A stretch of DNA of 64,000 nucleotides from Phyllobacterium zundukense (GTDB lineage Bacteria; Pseudomonadota; Alphaproteobacteria; Rhizobiales; Rhizobiaceae), in contig NZ_CP017940.1 in the NCBI RefSeq assembly GCF_002764115.1, forward strand, positions 434,001 to 498,000. The letters run 5' to 3'. The position numbers and the translations under genes were made by a program. Below the pieces are notes generated by a model that saw only the letters and a program-made list of their open reading frames with translations, was not told the origin of the DNA and searched no databases. Positions 7,154 through 17,252 of this stretch are shown piece after piece. Position 1 is the stretch's first letter, and each line of letters starts with the position of its first letter.

Positions 7154-9706
7154 TCAATCGAACTTCAGCAGGCGTTCGAGATAGTCTTTCTCCACCTGCG
7201 GGCTCAGCGCATTGCCAAGGCGGCGGCGGATTTCGTCGAGGATTTCGCGCGCCCGTTGGATATCGAGATCCTTGGGCACCATATCCCTGCTGAAGAAGTC
7301 CTGGTCGCCACTCCTTTGCGGGCGGCCGAGCGGGTCCTGGCGGCCATTCTGCTGACCTCCGCGGCGTCCTCCGGTCTGGCCGTCCTGTTCCATGGCCTGT
7401 TGCATCTGCTTCATCATGTCCTGCCCGCCGCGGCGCAGGGCATCGAGGGCATTGCTCTGCTGGTCGACCGCCTGGCCGCCATCGGCTTCGCCCAGCGATT
7501 CCCCGGCTTCGCCCATGGATTTGCCTGCTTCGCCGAAGTCTTTGCCAGGATTAACGCCAAGACCGCGCAAATCCTTCATCATCTGCTCAAGGTCTGACTG
7601 AAGCTTGTTCTGGTCCTCCTGCAGTCCGCGCAATGCCTTGGCGATATCCTCTTCGGACATCTGCCCCTGATTGCCTTCCTGGCCTTGCTGGTTCTGACCG
7701 TAATCCTGCTGCATGCCTTTCTGGCGCTGCTGTTCCAGCCTGTGGGTCTGGTTCATCATATCCTGCTGGCGCCGCATCAGTTCGCCCAGCTTGTCCATCT
7801 GCTGCCTCATCTGGCGGCCTTGCTGGCTCTGCTGCTGTTGCTGACCCATCTGCAGGTTGTTCATCATGTTTTCGAGTTCGGACAGCAGCTGCTGCGCCTG
7901 ATCCTTCGAACCTTGCTTGGCCAGGTCCTCGATCTGGTCGAGCATGCGGTTGATATCCTCCTGACGCAGTTCCCGCGCATTGGGGTCCGGCGTCTGGGCC
8001 ATGTTCGGGTTCTTCTGTGCCCTCTCGGCAAATTCACGCAAATATTCGTTCATGGCCTGGCGCAACTCGGCCATCAGTTTTTCGATTTCTTCCGGGCTCG
8101 CCCCCCGTTCGAGAGCCTGTTTCAGCGCTTCCTGGGCCTGGCGCAGGCGGCGCTCGGCGTCGGACAGGGCGCCATCCTCGATACCGCGCGCGACCTGCCA
8201 CATATAGGCGACCACCTCGCGCAACTGATCGTCGCTGCGTGCGAGGTTGAGGCGGGAACGGATGCTGCGCAAGGCAAGGTAGTGGGAGGCGTTCTTGATC
8301 GTCTCCTCCGGCCAGATCGTGAGGGCATCGAGCGTGTTCAACACTTCCGGCTTTGCATTGGCGTTCAGTGCCAGAACGCGGCGTTGCTCCACCACAGCCC
8401 GCGCCAGCGGGTTGGCGAAGGGACGCTCCGGCATAACGAGGATCTTGGTCTCGCTTCTTGCCTCCTGTTTTGCGTCGTCAAGGGCAATCAGGGTCATGCG
8501 GATTTCCGAACCTGCCCAAGGATGCTCTGTGAGATCTTTTGTGGTCTTTGTCTCCTTCGGCTGCTCGCCGCGCCGTGGCAGGGCCAGAGGCAAATCCGGA
8601 GCCGTGTAGAGCGGCCGCGCATCCTTGTCGCCGGCCACAGCCTGCTCGATGCTGGCAAGGGCACTTGCCGCGCCATAGTCATCCTTCAATTCGTAGAACA
8701 CCTCCATCGTGCCGTTGATTGCGCTGGTAGGATCCTTGGTAAAGCGGATGGACGGCGGCTGGTCGGGAATCACCGCGAAAGACCATGCAGAAAGTGTCGT
8801 GCCATAGCTGGAAAGCGTTACGGTACTGTCGGCGTGGAGGGGCACTTCAAAATTGCGCGGCTTGCTCCGGACCGCTGCCGTGTCCTCAGCCTTGGCCTGG
8901 TCCTTTGCAGCGATGTCCACTGCGTCGCCATCAGCGGCAGTTTGTGCGACCTTTTCCGATCCGCTACCGCCAATAATGCGGATGACGAGCGTACTGTCTT
9001 GCGGAATGGTAAATTGCTTGTCTTCGGTATTGGCAGCCGAGGTCAAGAAGACCGGTGCGCGTCCAGTATAACGTGGTGGTGTCACCCAGGCATCGATGCG
9101 CGGGGGGACAGCGTCGGATTTGCCGTGACTGCGGAAAGCATCGCTGACGCGACCGCCGAGCGGTCCACCGGAAAAGGCAAAGGCGATGAACAGAAGAAGG
9201 CCGAGAACGGCCCGCAATGCCCAGGGATCATGCTCGGGGACACGGGTTTGCGGCAGTCCGCTCTTCAAATCCCTGATACGTTCTGCCATGCGCTTGCGGT
9301 GTTCGTCCCACAAGGCCTGTGCAAAAGGATCGTTCGTGTTGCTGACGAGTTGTTCCGACTGGACGCTGATTGGCTGATGATCAAGGTCGTTGACGTTTTC
9401 CAGCCGCCGGCTGATTTCCGCGTGATCGGGCAGGCGGAATCGCGTCAGAAGATAGAGGCAGGCGGGCAGCGACAGAACGAAGAGGGCGAGAAGGACAAGC
9501 CGCGGCCAGTCCGGAAGCATTCGGAATACGCCAAACCAGGACAGCGAAAGAAAGGCTGCTGCCACAAGCAGCAAAGGCAGGACAAGCGGCCACAGGCGTT
9601 CGAGTGCGACAGTCAGCCAGGCAGACAAGCGGAGGCGATCGATACTCTTGAAAATATCGAACCTGACCCTTTCAGCGTCCCGGTTGTCGGGGTGTTGATC
9701 GGTCAT
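7154..9706 (-). CDS. TIGR02302 family (DUF4175) large Gln-rich membrane protein
   Basis: A protein of 850 aa from the ATG at 9706, which has GGAG five bases upstream; the GTG at 9712 overlaps that ribosome site. Three N-terminal transmembrane segments (about 40-62, 70-90 and 165-185) precede a large extracytoplasmic part with Ig-like strands around 200-330. The C-terminal third is a long coiled coil rich in Gln, Met and Glu (about 560-800), holding runs such as MGQQQQQSQQGRQMRQQMDK. TIGR02302 proteins are conserved in Rhizobiales next to lysA and have no known biochemical role; an envelope function is inference. Confidence 0.88.
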   Translation of the reverse strand: MTDQHPDNRDAERVRFDIFKSIDRLRLSAWLTVALERLWPLVLPLLLVAAAFLSLSWFGVFRMLPDWPRLVLLALFVLSLPACLYLLTRFRLPDHAEISRRLENVNDLDHQPISVQSEQLVSNTNDPFAQALWDEHRKRMAERIRDLKSGLPQTRVPEHDPWALRAVLGLLLFIAFAFSGGPLGGRVSDAFRSHGKSDAVPPRIDAWVTPPRYTGRAPVFLTSAANTEDKQFTIPQDSTLVIRIIGGSGSEKVAQTAADGDAVDIAAKDQAKAEDTAAVRSKPRNFEVPLHADSTVTLSSYGTTLSAWSFAVIPDQPPSIRFTKDPTSAINGTMEVFYELKDDYGAASALASIEQAVAGDKDARPLYTAPDLPLALPRRGEQPKETKTTKDLTEHPWAGSEIRMTLIALDDAKQEARSETKILVMPERPFANPLARAVVEQRRVLALNANAKPEVLNTLDALTIWPEETIKNASHYLALRSIRSRLNLARSDDQLREVVAYMWQVARGIEDGALSDAERRLRQAQEALKQALERGASPEEIEKLMAELRQAMNEYLREFAERAQKNPNMAQTPDPNARELRQEDINRMLDQIEDLAKQGSKDQAQQLLSELENMMNNLQMGQQQQQSQQGRQMRQQMDKLGELMRRQQDMMNQTHRLEQQRQKGMQQDYGQNQQGQEGNQGQMSEEDIAKALRGLQEDQNKLQSDLEQMMKDLRGLGVNPGKDFGEAGKSMGEAGESLGEADGGQAVDQQSNALDALRRGGQDMMKQMQQAMEQDGQTGGRRGGQQNGRQDPLGRPQRSGDQDFFSRDMVPKDLDIQRAREILDEIRRRLGNALSPQVEKDYLERLLKFD

Positions 9707-10046
9707 TTTCACTCCATCTCGTCAACATCGACGGTGTTGGCCTCACGGAAGAATACCATTCATCGTGGCAAAGGCGAGGCCTAAGGGGGAATTTGCGATC
9801 ATAGTTTTGTGTAAAGACGCAAACATTCTGCTCCGGCAGCAGATGCCGATTATCTCTCCCCTTGTGGGAGAGAAAGGATTTTCTTGGGTTTAGCCCTTGC
9901 TAAATCCTTGGAAAATCCAAGTGAGGGGATTTGGGAGGCCAATGTTCCGGATATCCCCTCTCTTGCGATTTCTAGCACTTAGCAAAAGCTAAGATGCTGA
10001 AATCGCTTTCTCCCCCACAACGGGGGGAGATAAGTCCAGCGCTACC
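9707..10046. other. intergenic region holding repeat copy 2
   Basis: The 340 bases between the TIGR02302 gene and lysA contain no convincing gene. Positions 9850-10032 are repeat family A. The remaining ~140 bases upstream of the TIGR02302 gene presumably hold its promoter, but I see no clear -35/-10 pair. Confidence 0.6.
9850..10032. repeat. mosaic palindromic intergenic element, family A, copy 2
   Basis: A full-length copy of about 183 bp. It has the TTATCTCTCCCC / GGGGGGAGATAA ends, the AGGATTTTCTTGGGTTTAG / CTAAATCCTTGGAAAATCC inner pair, and the GATTTCTAGCAC...GTGCTGAAATC-type hairpin. It lies 14 bp after the lysA stop. The flanking GATGCCGA just before the left end is shared with copies 3 and 4, so the true left boundary may be slightly further out. 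Confidence 0.85.
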
Positions 10047-11312
10047 CTACAACCACTCAGGTATGGAATCGAGGCCAATCAGCTCTTCATAGGTCGTGCG
10101 CGGGCGCACCACATGGAACCGGTCGCCATTGACCAGAACCTCGGGTACGAGCAGGCGCGTATTGTAGGTGCCGGCCTGGACCGCACCGTAGGCGCCGGCT
10201 GTTCCAATGGCGATGAGATCGCCGGGAGCAGGGCGCGGCAGATCGCGATCCAGCCCAAGATAGTCGCCGGTTTCGCAAACGGGACCAACAACATCGCCGC
10301 GAATACGCGGATGAGTAGCCGCGGGCTCGTTGACCGGACGAATGGTGTGAAAGGCGTCATAGAGCGTTGGCCGGATGAGATCGTTCATCGCCGCATCGAC
10401 GATGATGAAGTTCCGGGCATCGCCTTCCTTGAGATAAATGACTTCGGTGACGAGAATTCCGGCATTGCCGATGATGAGGCGGCCCGGCTCGAAGATGGTC
10501 TTCAGGCCGAGCGGTTTGATATGCTTGGCGACAATCTGCGCATAGGCGTCAGGCAATGGCGGCGGATTGTTGTCGAAGTGGTAGGGGATGCCGAGGCCGC
10601 CGCCAAGATCCACATGCTTGATGTCGTGGCCGTCCGCTTTCAATTGCGCCACAAATTCTGCGAGAAGGCGGAAGGCATTGTCGAAGGGTTCAAGATCGGT
10701 GATCTGGCTGCCGATATGCATATCGACGCCGACGATCCTGATGCCGGGCAGCTTGGCGGCATGCGCATAGACCGTGCTGGCCTTCGCCAGTGGAATGCCG
10801 AACTTGTTCTCGGATTTGCCGGTCGAGATTTTCTTGTGGGTCTTGGCGTCAACATCAGGATTGATGCGCAGCGACACCGGCGCAACCTTGCCTGCAGCCA
10901 CGGCCTGGCGCGACAGCAGCTCAAGCTCGGGCTCGGACTCGACATTGAAGCAATGGATGCCAGCTGCCAGCGCATAGTCCATTTCACCCGGCTTCTTGCC
11001 AACGCCGGAAAAGACGATCTTGCTTGCGGGAATGCCTGCGGCCAGCGCTCGGCGCAGCTCACCCTCGGAGACCACGTCGGCGCCCGAACCAAGGCGCGCC
11101 AGCGTTTTCAGGACAGCCTGGTTGGAATTGGCCTTAAGCGCATAGCAGACGAGCGCGTCCATCTCAGCAAAAGCGGCCGAAAAAACCTTGAAATGGCGCT
11201 CGATGGTCGCTGTCGAATAGCAATAGAAGGGTGTTCCGACCGCCTTGGCGATATCGGGAATGCTGACGCCCTCGGCGTGAAGGACGCCGTCCTTGTAATC
11301 GAAATGGTTCAC
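10047..11312 (-). CDS. lysA: diaminopimelate decarboxylase
   Basis: A 421-aa fold-type III PLP decarboxylase. The Schiff-base lysine is in VCYALKAN (K60). The glycine-rich phosphate loop is in HVDLGGGLGIPY, and the C-terminal active-site motif is CETGDYLGLDRDLP (about 345-358), with the substrate Tyr in GAYGAVQAGTYNTR. It makes L-lysine from meso-diaminopimelate, the last step of lysine synthesis. It follows lptM by 11 bp and argH further up in the same direction, the usual Rhizobiales cluster. Confidence 0.95.
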   Translation of the reverse strand: MNHFDYKDGVLHAEGVSIPDIAKAVGTPFYCYSTATIERHFKVFSAAFAEMDALVCYALKANSNQAVLKTLARLGSGADVVSEGELRRALAAGIPASKIVFSGVGKKPGEMDYALAAGIHCFNVESEPELELLSRQAVAAGKVAPVSLRINPDVDAKTHKKISTGKSENKFGIPLAKASTVYAHAAKLPGIRIVGVDMHIGSQITDLEPFDNAFRLLAEFVAQLKADGHDIKHVDLGGGLGIPYHFDNNPPPLPDAYAQIVAKHIKPLGLKTIFEPGRLIIGNAGILVTEVIYLKEGDARNFIIVDAAMNDLIRPTLYDAFHTIRPVNEPAATHPRIRGDVVGPVCETGDYLGLDRDLPRPAPGDLIAIGTAGAYGAVQAGTYNTRLLVPEVLVNGDRFHVVRPRTTYEELIGLDSIPEWL

Positions 11313-11323
11313 GTAAAATCAGC

Positions 11324-11509
11324 CTAGATCAATGGGTCGAGTATGAAACGCTTGTCCGGAGCTGGCGGTGTTGCCGTTTTTGGTTCGCCAGGCATCGAGG
11401 TGACGGAGGCCGGTGGGGGTTCGAGCGGGCCCTTCCGGCCACAGGCCGAAACAGCACTCACAATCGCAACCGACACCAGAATTGTCGTCAGAAAAGAACG
11501 GCTCGTCAT
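11324..11509 (-). CDS. lptM: LptM-like small lipoprotein
   Basis: A 61-aa lipoprotein. The signal peptide ends in a lipobox (VSAVSACGRKGPLEPP; lipidated Cys at residue 23). The CGRKGPLxxP motif right after the lipid-modified Cys is the hallmark of LptM (YifL), a helper of LptD assembly in the outer-membrane LPS translocon. The rest is a short Pro-rich tail ending DKRFILDPLI, also typical of alphaproteobacterial versions. Position between argH and lysA is the conserved one. Function is by family analogy. Confidence 0.85.
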   Translation of the reverse strand: MTSRSFLTTILVSVAIVSAVSACGRKGPLEPPPASVTSMPGEPKTATPPAPDKRFILDPLI

Positions 11510-11601
11510 AAGTTTGATCCTGTCGTCCGAATGGGCGTTTGTCTTTGTCTAGAGCATGACGGGTTTATTGGGAAGGGTCTCGCTCCGACATCCGATGCCG
11601 A

Positions 11602-11775
11602 TTATCTCTCCCCTTGCGGGAGAGATAGGATTTTCTTGGATTTAGCGGCTTTGCCAAATCCTTAGAAAATCCAAGAGAGGGGGTAGTTCAATTTGGCAAA
11701 TCCCCTCTCTTGCGATTTCTAGCACATATCTAGGGCTAAGGTGCTGAAATCGCTTTCTCCCCCACATGGGGGAGA
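11602..11775. repeat. mosaic palindromic intergenic element, family A, copy 3
   Basis: A copy of about 174 bp between argH and lptM, ending 11 bp after the argH stop. Same order of modules and same orientation as copies 1 and 2. The inner arm here reads GATTTAGCGGCTTTGCCAAAT, a small substitution relative to the others. Confidence 0.85.
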
Positions 11776-11786
11776 TCAGTGAAGCC

Positions 11787-13187
11787 TTACAATTTCCCGA
11801 TGCGCTTTTGCCAGAACTTGATCTGCCGGCGAACCTGTTCCGGGGCCGTGCCGCCAAAGGATTTGCGGCTGCGCACGGACTTGTCGACGGTCAGATAACC
11901 GAACACCGCATCGGTGATACCGGGATGGATCTCCTGCAGGTCGGCGAGCGACAGTTTGCCGAGATCGACTTTCTTCTGCTCGGCCAGCGCGACGGCGCGT
12001 CCGGTCACGTGATGTGCCTCGCGGAAGGGCAGGCCGAGTTCACGCACGAGCCAGTCGGCAAGATCGGTGGCCGTGGAATAGCCTGAGCCGGCGGCTTTCT
12101 TCATGGCGGCGGTGTTGATGGTCATGTCACCGACCATGCCGGTCATAGCGGCAATGGCAAGTTCCAGTGTTTCGGCCGCGTCGAAGACCGCTTCCTTGTC
12201 TTCCTGCATATCCTTGGAATAGGTGAGCGGCAGGCCCTTCATTACGGTCAGCAGACCGACGAGCGACCCGGTTATGCGCCCGGTCTTGGCGCGGACGAGC
12301 TCGGCGGCATCGGGATTTTTCTTCTGCGGCATGATGGAAGAGCCTGTCGAGAAGGAATCGGACAGGCGCACGAAGCCGAATTGCGGCGTCGACCAGATGA
12401 CGATTTCTTCCGCCAGCCGCGACAGATGCGTAGCGGTGATGGCCGCGGCCGAGAGGAATTCGAGCGCATAGTCACGATCGGAAACGCTGTCGAGCGAATT
12501 GCGGGTCGGTTCGCGGAAGCCAAGCGCCTTGGCTGTCATGTGCCGGTCGATGGGGAACCCGGTTCCGGCAAGCGCAGCAGCGCCAAGGGGCGACTCATCC
12601 ATGCGCTCGATCGCGTCCTTGACGCGGCTCAAATCGCGGCCGAACATCTCCACGTAGGCCATGCAATGGTGGCCGAAAGTCACCGGCTGCGCCGTCTGGA
12701 GATGGGTAAAGCCGGGCATCAATGTCGCCGCGTGTTCTTCGGCGCGCTTGAGGAAGGCTGCGATCAGCTGCTTGAGCGCCACGGCGGTCTTTTCGAATTC
12801 AGCTTTCACCCAGAGGCGGAAATCGACGGCAACCTGGTCATTGCGCGAACGGGCCGTGTGCAACCGGCCAGCGGAGGCGCCGATCAATTCGGCAAGGCGG
12901 GATTCGACATTCATGTGAATGTCTTCAAGTTTACGTGAGAACGTGAACTTTCCGTTCTCGATGTCTGACAATATCGTGTTCAGACCACTTGCGATCTTGT
13001 CGTGATCCTCCGCCGCAATTATGCCGGTCTTGGCAAGCATGGCAGCATGGGCAAGTGAACCCTGAATGTCCTGGGCGTAGAGTTTCTGGTCAAAGCCGAT
13101 GGAAGCGTTGATTTCTTCCATGATGGCGGCGGGACCGGAGGCAAAGCGGCCTCCCCACATTTCATTGCTGTTCTTCTTGTCGGACAT
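11787..13187 (-). CDS. argH: argininosuccinate lyase
   Basis: From the ATG at 13187 ([19 protein letters not shown]) the protein is 466 aa, the normal ArgH length. The MWGGRF N-terminus is conserved in the family and the fumarase/aspartase signature [12 protein letters not shown] is present at about residues 283-294. It splits argininosuccinate to arginine and fumarate, the last step of arginine synthesis. The frame is open 23 codons further up (to 13256), but that part is not conserved. It is divergent from tlpA (start 13223), so the two share a short promoter region. Confidence 0.94.
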   Translation of the reverse strand: MSDKKNSNEMWGGRFASGPAAIMEEINASIGFDQKLYAQDIQGSLAHAAMLAKTGIIAAEDHDKIASGLNTILSDIENGKFTFSRKLEDIHMNVESRLAELIGASAGRLHTARSRNDQVAVDFRLWVKAEFEKTAVALKQLIAAFLKRAEEHAATLMPGFTHLQTAQPVTFGHHCMAYVEMFGRDLSRVKDAIERMDESPLGAAALAGTGFPIDRHMTAKALGFREPTRNSLDSVSDRDYALEFLSAAAITATHLSRLAEEIVIWSTPQFGFVRLSDSFSTGSSIMPQKKNPDAAELVRAKTGRITGSLVGLLTVMKGLPLTYSKDMQEDKEAVFDAAETLELAIAAMTGMVGDMTINTAAMKKAAGSGYSTATDLADWLVRELGLPFREAHHVTGRAVALAEQKKVDLGKLSLADLQEIHPGITDAVFGYLTVDKSVRSRKSFGGTAPEQVRRQIKFWQKRIGKL

Positions 13188-13222
13188 GGATAGCGCCTTG
13201 GGTGAGAAGCGAAAGAGTAGAA

Positions 13223-13903
13223 ATGACGATCCGCAACGAAACACAGAAAACGCCACGAAACGCGAGCAGGAAGATCATTCTTCTTGCGGGTCTTGCTGGC
13301 ATCGTTGCCGGTGCGGTTGCGGTATACGTGATGGAGCGGCCTTCTGGCAATATTGTCGCCAGCACAAACCCTTCCGATCAGTGCGCAATGAAAACCGACG
13401 CCGCCAAGAAGCTCGATGCGGCCGCGACAGGTGCGGTTGCAGCCATGCGCGGCGCGGACACGCCGCAGTCCATGTCATCGCTTTCCTTCACAGCGCCAGA
13501 CGGAAAGCCCGCAAGACTGGCCGACTTCAAGGGCAAGACGCTGCTGGTCAATCTGTGGGCGACATGGTGCCTGCCGTGCCGCGAGGAAATGCCGGCGCTT
13601 GATGCGCTGGAGACGAAAAAGGGCGGCGATGATTTCCAGGTCGTGACGATCAACATCGATACGGGCGACGATGAGAAGCCCAAGGCATTCCTGAGCGAAA
13701 TCGGCGTCAAGTCTCTGCAACTCTACCGCGATGCATCGATGGGCGTATTCAACGATCTGAAGCGCAAGAATCTGGCATTCGGCCTGCCGGTGACCGTGCT
13801 TGTCGATAAGGAAGGCTGCCAGATCGCAGCCATGAACGGGCCCGCGGACTGGTCGAGCGATGATGCCGCCCGTTTTATCGACGCGGCGATATCGGTGCAG
13901 TGA
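13223..13903 (+). CDS. tlpA: TlpA-type thiol:disulfide interchange protein
   Basis: From the ATG at 13223 (MTIRNE) it is 226 aa: one N-terminal signal anchor (about 17-36) and a periplasmic thioredoxin fold. The redox motif is WATWCLPCR (C116, C119), and the cis-Pro is in [10 protein letters not shown]. TlpA proteins keep thiols reduced in the periplasm for cytochrome oxidase (CuA) maturation in Rhizobiales. An upstream GTG at 13202 is possible but AGAG sits close before the ATG. A strong terminator follows the stop. Confidence 0.88.
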   Translation: MTIRNETQKTPRNASRKIILLAGLAGIVAGAVAVYVMERPSGNIVASTNPSDQCAMKTDAAKKLDAAATGAVAAMRGADTPQSMSSLSFTAPDGKPARLADFKGKTLLVNLWATWCLPCREEMPALDALETKKGGDDFQVVTINIDTGDDEKPKAFLSEIGVKSLQLYRDASMGVFNDLKRKNLAFGLPVTVLVDKEGCQIAAMNGPADWSSDDAARFIDAAISVQ

Positions 13904-13909
13904 TCAATA

Positions 13910-13941
13910 AAAAAAGCCTCACCCGAGGGCGAGGCTTTTTT
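13910..13941. terminator. bidirectional Rho-independent terminator
   Basis: The stem GCCTC..GAGGC is flanked by AAAAAAA on the left and TTTTTTA on the right, so it works in both directions. It lies between the convergent tlpA and DEAD-box helicase genes. Confidence 0.85.
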
Positions 13942-13963
13942 AGATTTTGCCGAACGCGCCGAA

Positions 13964-15904
13964 TTACTCAGCTCCTCCCGCAGCGGCCTTTTTCGCCTTC
14001 TTGGCTTTGTATTTGTCAAAGCCATGCAGTTCACCTGGTTTGCGTTCTTTTGGTGTTTTCTTCGGCTTTTCAGGCTTTTCTGTGGTCCAGCCTTCCGGCT
14101 TCGCCTTGGCCGGCTTGGCCGCCCAATCGGATTTCGGCTTGTCATCATACGAGCGCGGCTTGCGGTCATCATATTCGCGCTTCTCGCCGAAGTTCTTCTT
14201 CGGCTTGAAATCGCCACCCTCGCTGCGACGCGGCGACGAAGGACCGGCGCCTTCGCTGCGCGTGATGTTCACGCCCTTTTCGCCGGAGCCGTATTGTTTG
14301 ATACGCGCCATGAAGGCGTCGGCCTTGCTGGCGGTGATCTCAAAACGGGTTTCGGTTTCGAGGATCTTGATCGAGCCGACATCGGTCTTGGTGATATCGC
14401 CCGCCTTGCAGATCAGCGGCAGGAGCCAGCGCGGTTCGGCGCGTTGCTTGCGGCCGACGCTCAAGGAGAACCAGGCACCGCTCTCGAACTGTTCGAAACG
14501 TTCGGAGCGAGGTGCACGTTCGCCGCGTCCGGGCCTGTCGTCGAAGCTGCCCTTGCGGCCAGAATCGCGCATCGGCTCCAGCACATGCGACGGCGTGTTG
14601 GAAAGCTCTTCGGGGGCAGGGCGCGCAGCCATCTGCTGGCGCAGATAGGCAGCGGCGATCTGCTCGGCTGAATGCATGCCCAGCAACTCGCGTACATAAT
14701 CGCCCTCTTCCTCGGTCATGACTTCCGTCAGCGAAGGATCATTGAGAATGCGATCATGGTTGCGCTTATTGATAGCGTCCGCATCCGGGGGCGGCACCAT
14801 TGTCGTTGCAAGCTTTGCACCCTGCAGTAGGCGCTCTGCGGTGCGGCGGCGTGATGGCGGCACGATCAGAACGCAGATGCCCTTGCGGCCAGCGCGTCCT
14901 GTACGGCCGCTGCGGTGCAGGAGCGTCTCGGAATTGTTCGGAAGATCGGCGTGAATGACGAGATCGAGATTGGGCAGATCGATGCCGCGCGCAGCAACGT
15001 CGGTCGCCACGCAAACGCGGGCACGGCCATCACGCATCGCCTGCAGGGCATTGGTGCGTTCAGCCTGGCTCAATTCACCGGACAGCGAGACAACGGAGAA
15101 GCCGCGATTGGAAAGCCGGCTGGTCAGATGCTTCACCGCTTCACGGGTGGAGCCGAAGATGATTGTGTTCTGCGCATCGTAGAAAAGCAGTGAATTGATG
15201 ATGGCGTTTTCGCGCTCACGCGGCGCCACCGGCATGATGTGGTATTCGATGTCGCTGTGCTGCTCGCGATCGCTTGTCGCGGTGATACGCAGCGCATCCT
15301 TCTGGAACTGCTTGGCAAGCATGGCGATGGGTTTCGGCACCGTTGCCGAGAACATCAGCGTGCGCCGGTCCTTCGGCGCTTCGCCGAGGATGAATTCGAG
15401 GTCCTCGCGGAAGCCGAGATCGAGCATTTCATCGGCTTCGTCGAGCACGACGGCACGCAATTCTTTCATGTCGAGCGAACCGCGGGTGATGTGATCGCGC
15501 AAACGGCCCGGGGTGCCGACGACGATATGTGCGCCCTGGCTGAGCGCACGGCGCTCCTTGGTCATGTCCATGCCACCGACGCAGGAGGCAATGCGCGCGC
15601 CGGTCGGCTCGTAGAGCCATTCGAGCTCGCGCCGCACCTGCAGGGCAAGTTCGCGGGTCGGGGCGATCACCAGCGCGTAGGGCGCGCCAATGGAGGTGAA
15701 GCGTTCGGCACCGTCAAGCAATGTCGGCGCGATGGCAATGCCGAAGGCGACAGTCTTGCCGGAGCCGGTCTGCGCCGAGACCAGAAGGTCTGCGCCATCC
15801 GCTTCTGGAGCCAGGACGGCGGTTTGCACAGGCGTCAGGGTCTCGTAGCCACGGGCTGCCAATGCACCGGACAGCGCCGGGGCGATAGAATCGAAAATAG
15901 TCAT
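13964..15904 (-). CDS. DEAD-box ATP-dependent RNA helicase with DbpA-type RNA-binding domain
   Basis: From the ATG at 15904 (MTIFDSIAP) it is 646 aa. The helicase core runs from Q-motif and AQTGSGKT (about 43-50) through PTRELA, VLDEADEML, MFSATVPKP and HRSGRTGRAGRKG (motif VI). A DbpA-like RNA-binding domain lies at about 485-560 (ADVGSIKILETETRFEI). The C-terminal 100 residues are Lys/Arg-rich and low complexity. Such proteins act in ribosome assembly or RNA turnover, often at low temperature. The extra upstream frame to 15973 is not conserved. Confidence 0.92.
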   Translation of the reverse strand: MTIFDSIAPALSGALAARGYETLTPVQTAVLAPEADGADLLVSAQTGSGKTVAFGIAIAPTLLDGAERFTSIGAPYALVIAPTRELALQVRRELEWLYEPTGARIASCVGGMDMTKERRALSQGAHIVVGTPGRLRDHITRGSLDMKELRAVVLDEADEMLDLGFREDLEFILGEAPKDRRTLMFSATVPKPIAMLAKQFQKDALRITATSDREQHSDIEYHIMPVAPRERENAIINSLLFYDAQNTIIFGSTREAVKHLTSRLSNRGFSVVSLSGELSQAERTNALQAMRDGRARVCVATDVAARGIDLPNLDLVIHADLPNNSETLLHRSGRTGRAGRKGICVLIVPPSRRRTAERLLQGAKLATTMVPPPDADAINKRNHDRILNDPSLTEVMTEEEGDYVRELLGMHSAEQIAAAYLRQQMAARPAPEELSNTPSHVLEPMRDSGRKGSFDDRPGRGERAPRSERFEQFESGAWFSLSVGRKQRAEPRWLLPLICKAGDITKTDVGSIKILETETRFEITASKADAFMARIKQYGSGEKGVNITRSEGAGPSSPRRSEGGDFKPKKNFGEKREYDDRKPRSYDDKPKSDWAAKPAKAKPEGWTTEKPEKPKKTPKERKPGELHGFDKYKAKKAKKAAAGGAE

Positions 15905-16066
15905 TAATGAACTTTCAAGTACGTGTTTGGGCTGGTGTTTTGGGCTCGGCGTCAATGGGAGCACGAGCGGCACGCAAATAGCTTTGTTGCGCTCTCGTAG
16001 AGGTTATCGCTCATTTCGTCAATGGCGGGCACGTAGGGGCATTTGCACGGGAGCCTTGCAAATTCG

Positions 16067-16092
16067 TTGTGCGTGGTTGGAACCACGCACAA
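16067..16092. terminator. hairpin downstream of the YaiI gene
   Basis: A perfect 10-bp inverted repeat (TTGTGCGTGG / CCACGCACAA) with a 6-nt loop lies 20 bp past the YaiI/DUF188 stop and upstream of the helicase gene. Probable terminator of the exoD-yaiI unit; no T run on the minus strand. Confidence 0.5.
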
Positions 16093-16112
16093 AATATATG
16101 CCAACAAGTTGG

Positions 16113-16586
16113 TCAGGTGGTGAAGCCCGCACGTTTCAACCGCACAATAGCGAGGTCGAGCGCGGAAAGAAAGGCGGAGCGATCTTTTGGCGAAAATGGC
16201 CGCGGGCCGCCGGTAATTTGTCCTGCGGAACGCAATTCGTCCATAAGGTTGCGTGTTGCGAGCGTATTGCCGATGGAGGCTTCCGTGAAGGCTCTTCCTG
16301 TTGGCGAAATGGCGTCGGCTCCGGCTTTGACGCAGCGGCTGGCGAGCGGAATATCGGCTGTCACCACGACATCGCCGCGAGAGACACGCTCGGCGATCCA
16401 GTCATCGGCGGCATCGAACCCGTCGCTGACGATCACCCTTTCGATCATCGGATCGCGGGGGATTGCCATCATGGAATTGGAAACGACGAAGACTTTTACC
16501 CCGTACCGTTCGGCAACGCGGTAGATTTCAGCCTTCACCGGGCAGGCGTCGGCGTCGACGTAGATGGTGATTTTCTTGGGGTTCAT
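16113..16586 (-). CDS. YaiI/YqxD family protein (DUF188)
   Basis: A DUF188 protein of 157 aa from the ATG at 16586. It starts [25 protein letters not shown], whose DxDACP motif is the family signature. The segment [14 protein letters not shown] carries the second acidic site, which gives a PIN-like nuclease architecture; activity is unproven. A TTG nine bases upstream (16595) overlaps the exoD stop as TTGA and is an alternative start that would couple translation. It is the last gene of the exoD-yaiI pair. Confidence 0.85.
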   Translation of the reverse strand: MNPKKITIYVDADACPVKAEIYRVAERYGVKVFVVSNSMMAIPRDPMIERVIVSDGFDAADDWIAERVSRGDVVVTADIPLASRCVKAGADAISPTGRAFTEASIGNTLATRNLMDELRSAGQITGGPRPFSPKDRSAFLSALDLAIVRLKRAGFTT

Positions 16587-16591
16587 CGTAC

Positions 16592-17230
16592 TCAACCGAA
16601 AATATGCAAGGCCGCGAGACCAACCGACGCGCCGAGGCCAATGGCGATGCCCGCGGCAAGAGCGGCAACCAGAAGTCCGGTGCCCAGCCAGACGCCGTCC
16701 TGTTCGCCGAGACCGATGGATAGCAGGATGATGCTCAGCGCAGGCATCTGGTTGATCAGCGGGATCGGCAGAATGACAATCAGGGACATCAGCAACGCGA
16801 CGATACTGACGACGCGCTCGACAATCATTTGCGGCACGAGCCAGTAGCGCGGACGCGCCAGCTTTTCGAAACGCATGAGAAGCGGTTCAAGTCTGGCGAT
16901 GAAAGAGCGGTAGCTCTCGATGCGGATCGACTTCTGCCGGATGAATGCGGGAAACCACGGGTTCTCGAAGCCCATCAACAGCTGGATCGATAGCAAGACC
17001 AGCGGTATCCCAAAAATCGTCGATGTACCCGGAGGCAGGGGCAACAGATTGAGTGCTGAGAAGAGGACCATCAGCGCTCCGAAGCTTCGCTCGGACAAGG
17101 CGGACAGGATGTCGTTGAATGAAATCCTGTCCGCCGATGTTTCACCGAGCTGGACAAGAACGCTCGACAGGCGCCGCGCGTGTTGAGATCCGGTAGGATC
17201 CCAATCAGACGGTGTTCCGTCGGCGTTCAT
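16592..17230 (-). CDS. exoD: ExoD family exopolysaccharide synthesis protein
   Basis: From the ATG at 17230 (212 aa) with a good GGAGG ribosome site 7 bases upstream. The cytoplasmic N-terminus carries the ExoD pattern [26 protein letters not shown] at about residues 50-75. Four hydrophobic segments follow (about 60-75, 78-95, 140-175, 180-205). ExoD was described in Sinorhizobium as needed for exopolysaccharide production and alkali tolerance; its biochemical role is unknown. It lies 22 bp after terC in the same direction. Confidence 0.88.
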   Translation of the reverse strand: MNADGTPSDWDPTGSQHARRLSSVLVQLGETSADRISFNDILSALSERSFGALMVLFSALNLLPLPPGTSTIFGIPLVLLSIQLLMGFENPWFPAFIRQKSIRIESYRSFIARLEPLLMRFEKLARPRYWLVPQMIVERVVSIVALLMSLIVILPIPLINQMPALSIILLSIGLGEQDGVWLGTGLLVAALAAGIAIGLGASVGLAALHIFG

Positions 17231-17252
17231 TTTGTCCTCCCGTTTGATGGAA

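Noticed and set aside
7685..9784. 699-codon open frame opposite the TIGR02302 gene
   Set aside because: Composition is that of an antisense frame (Leu- and His-rich, no domain), and the minus-strand gene has the full family architecture.
10113..11327. 404-codon frame opposite lysA
   Set aside because: Antisense shadow of lysA without recognisable domain.
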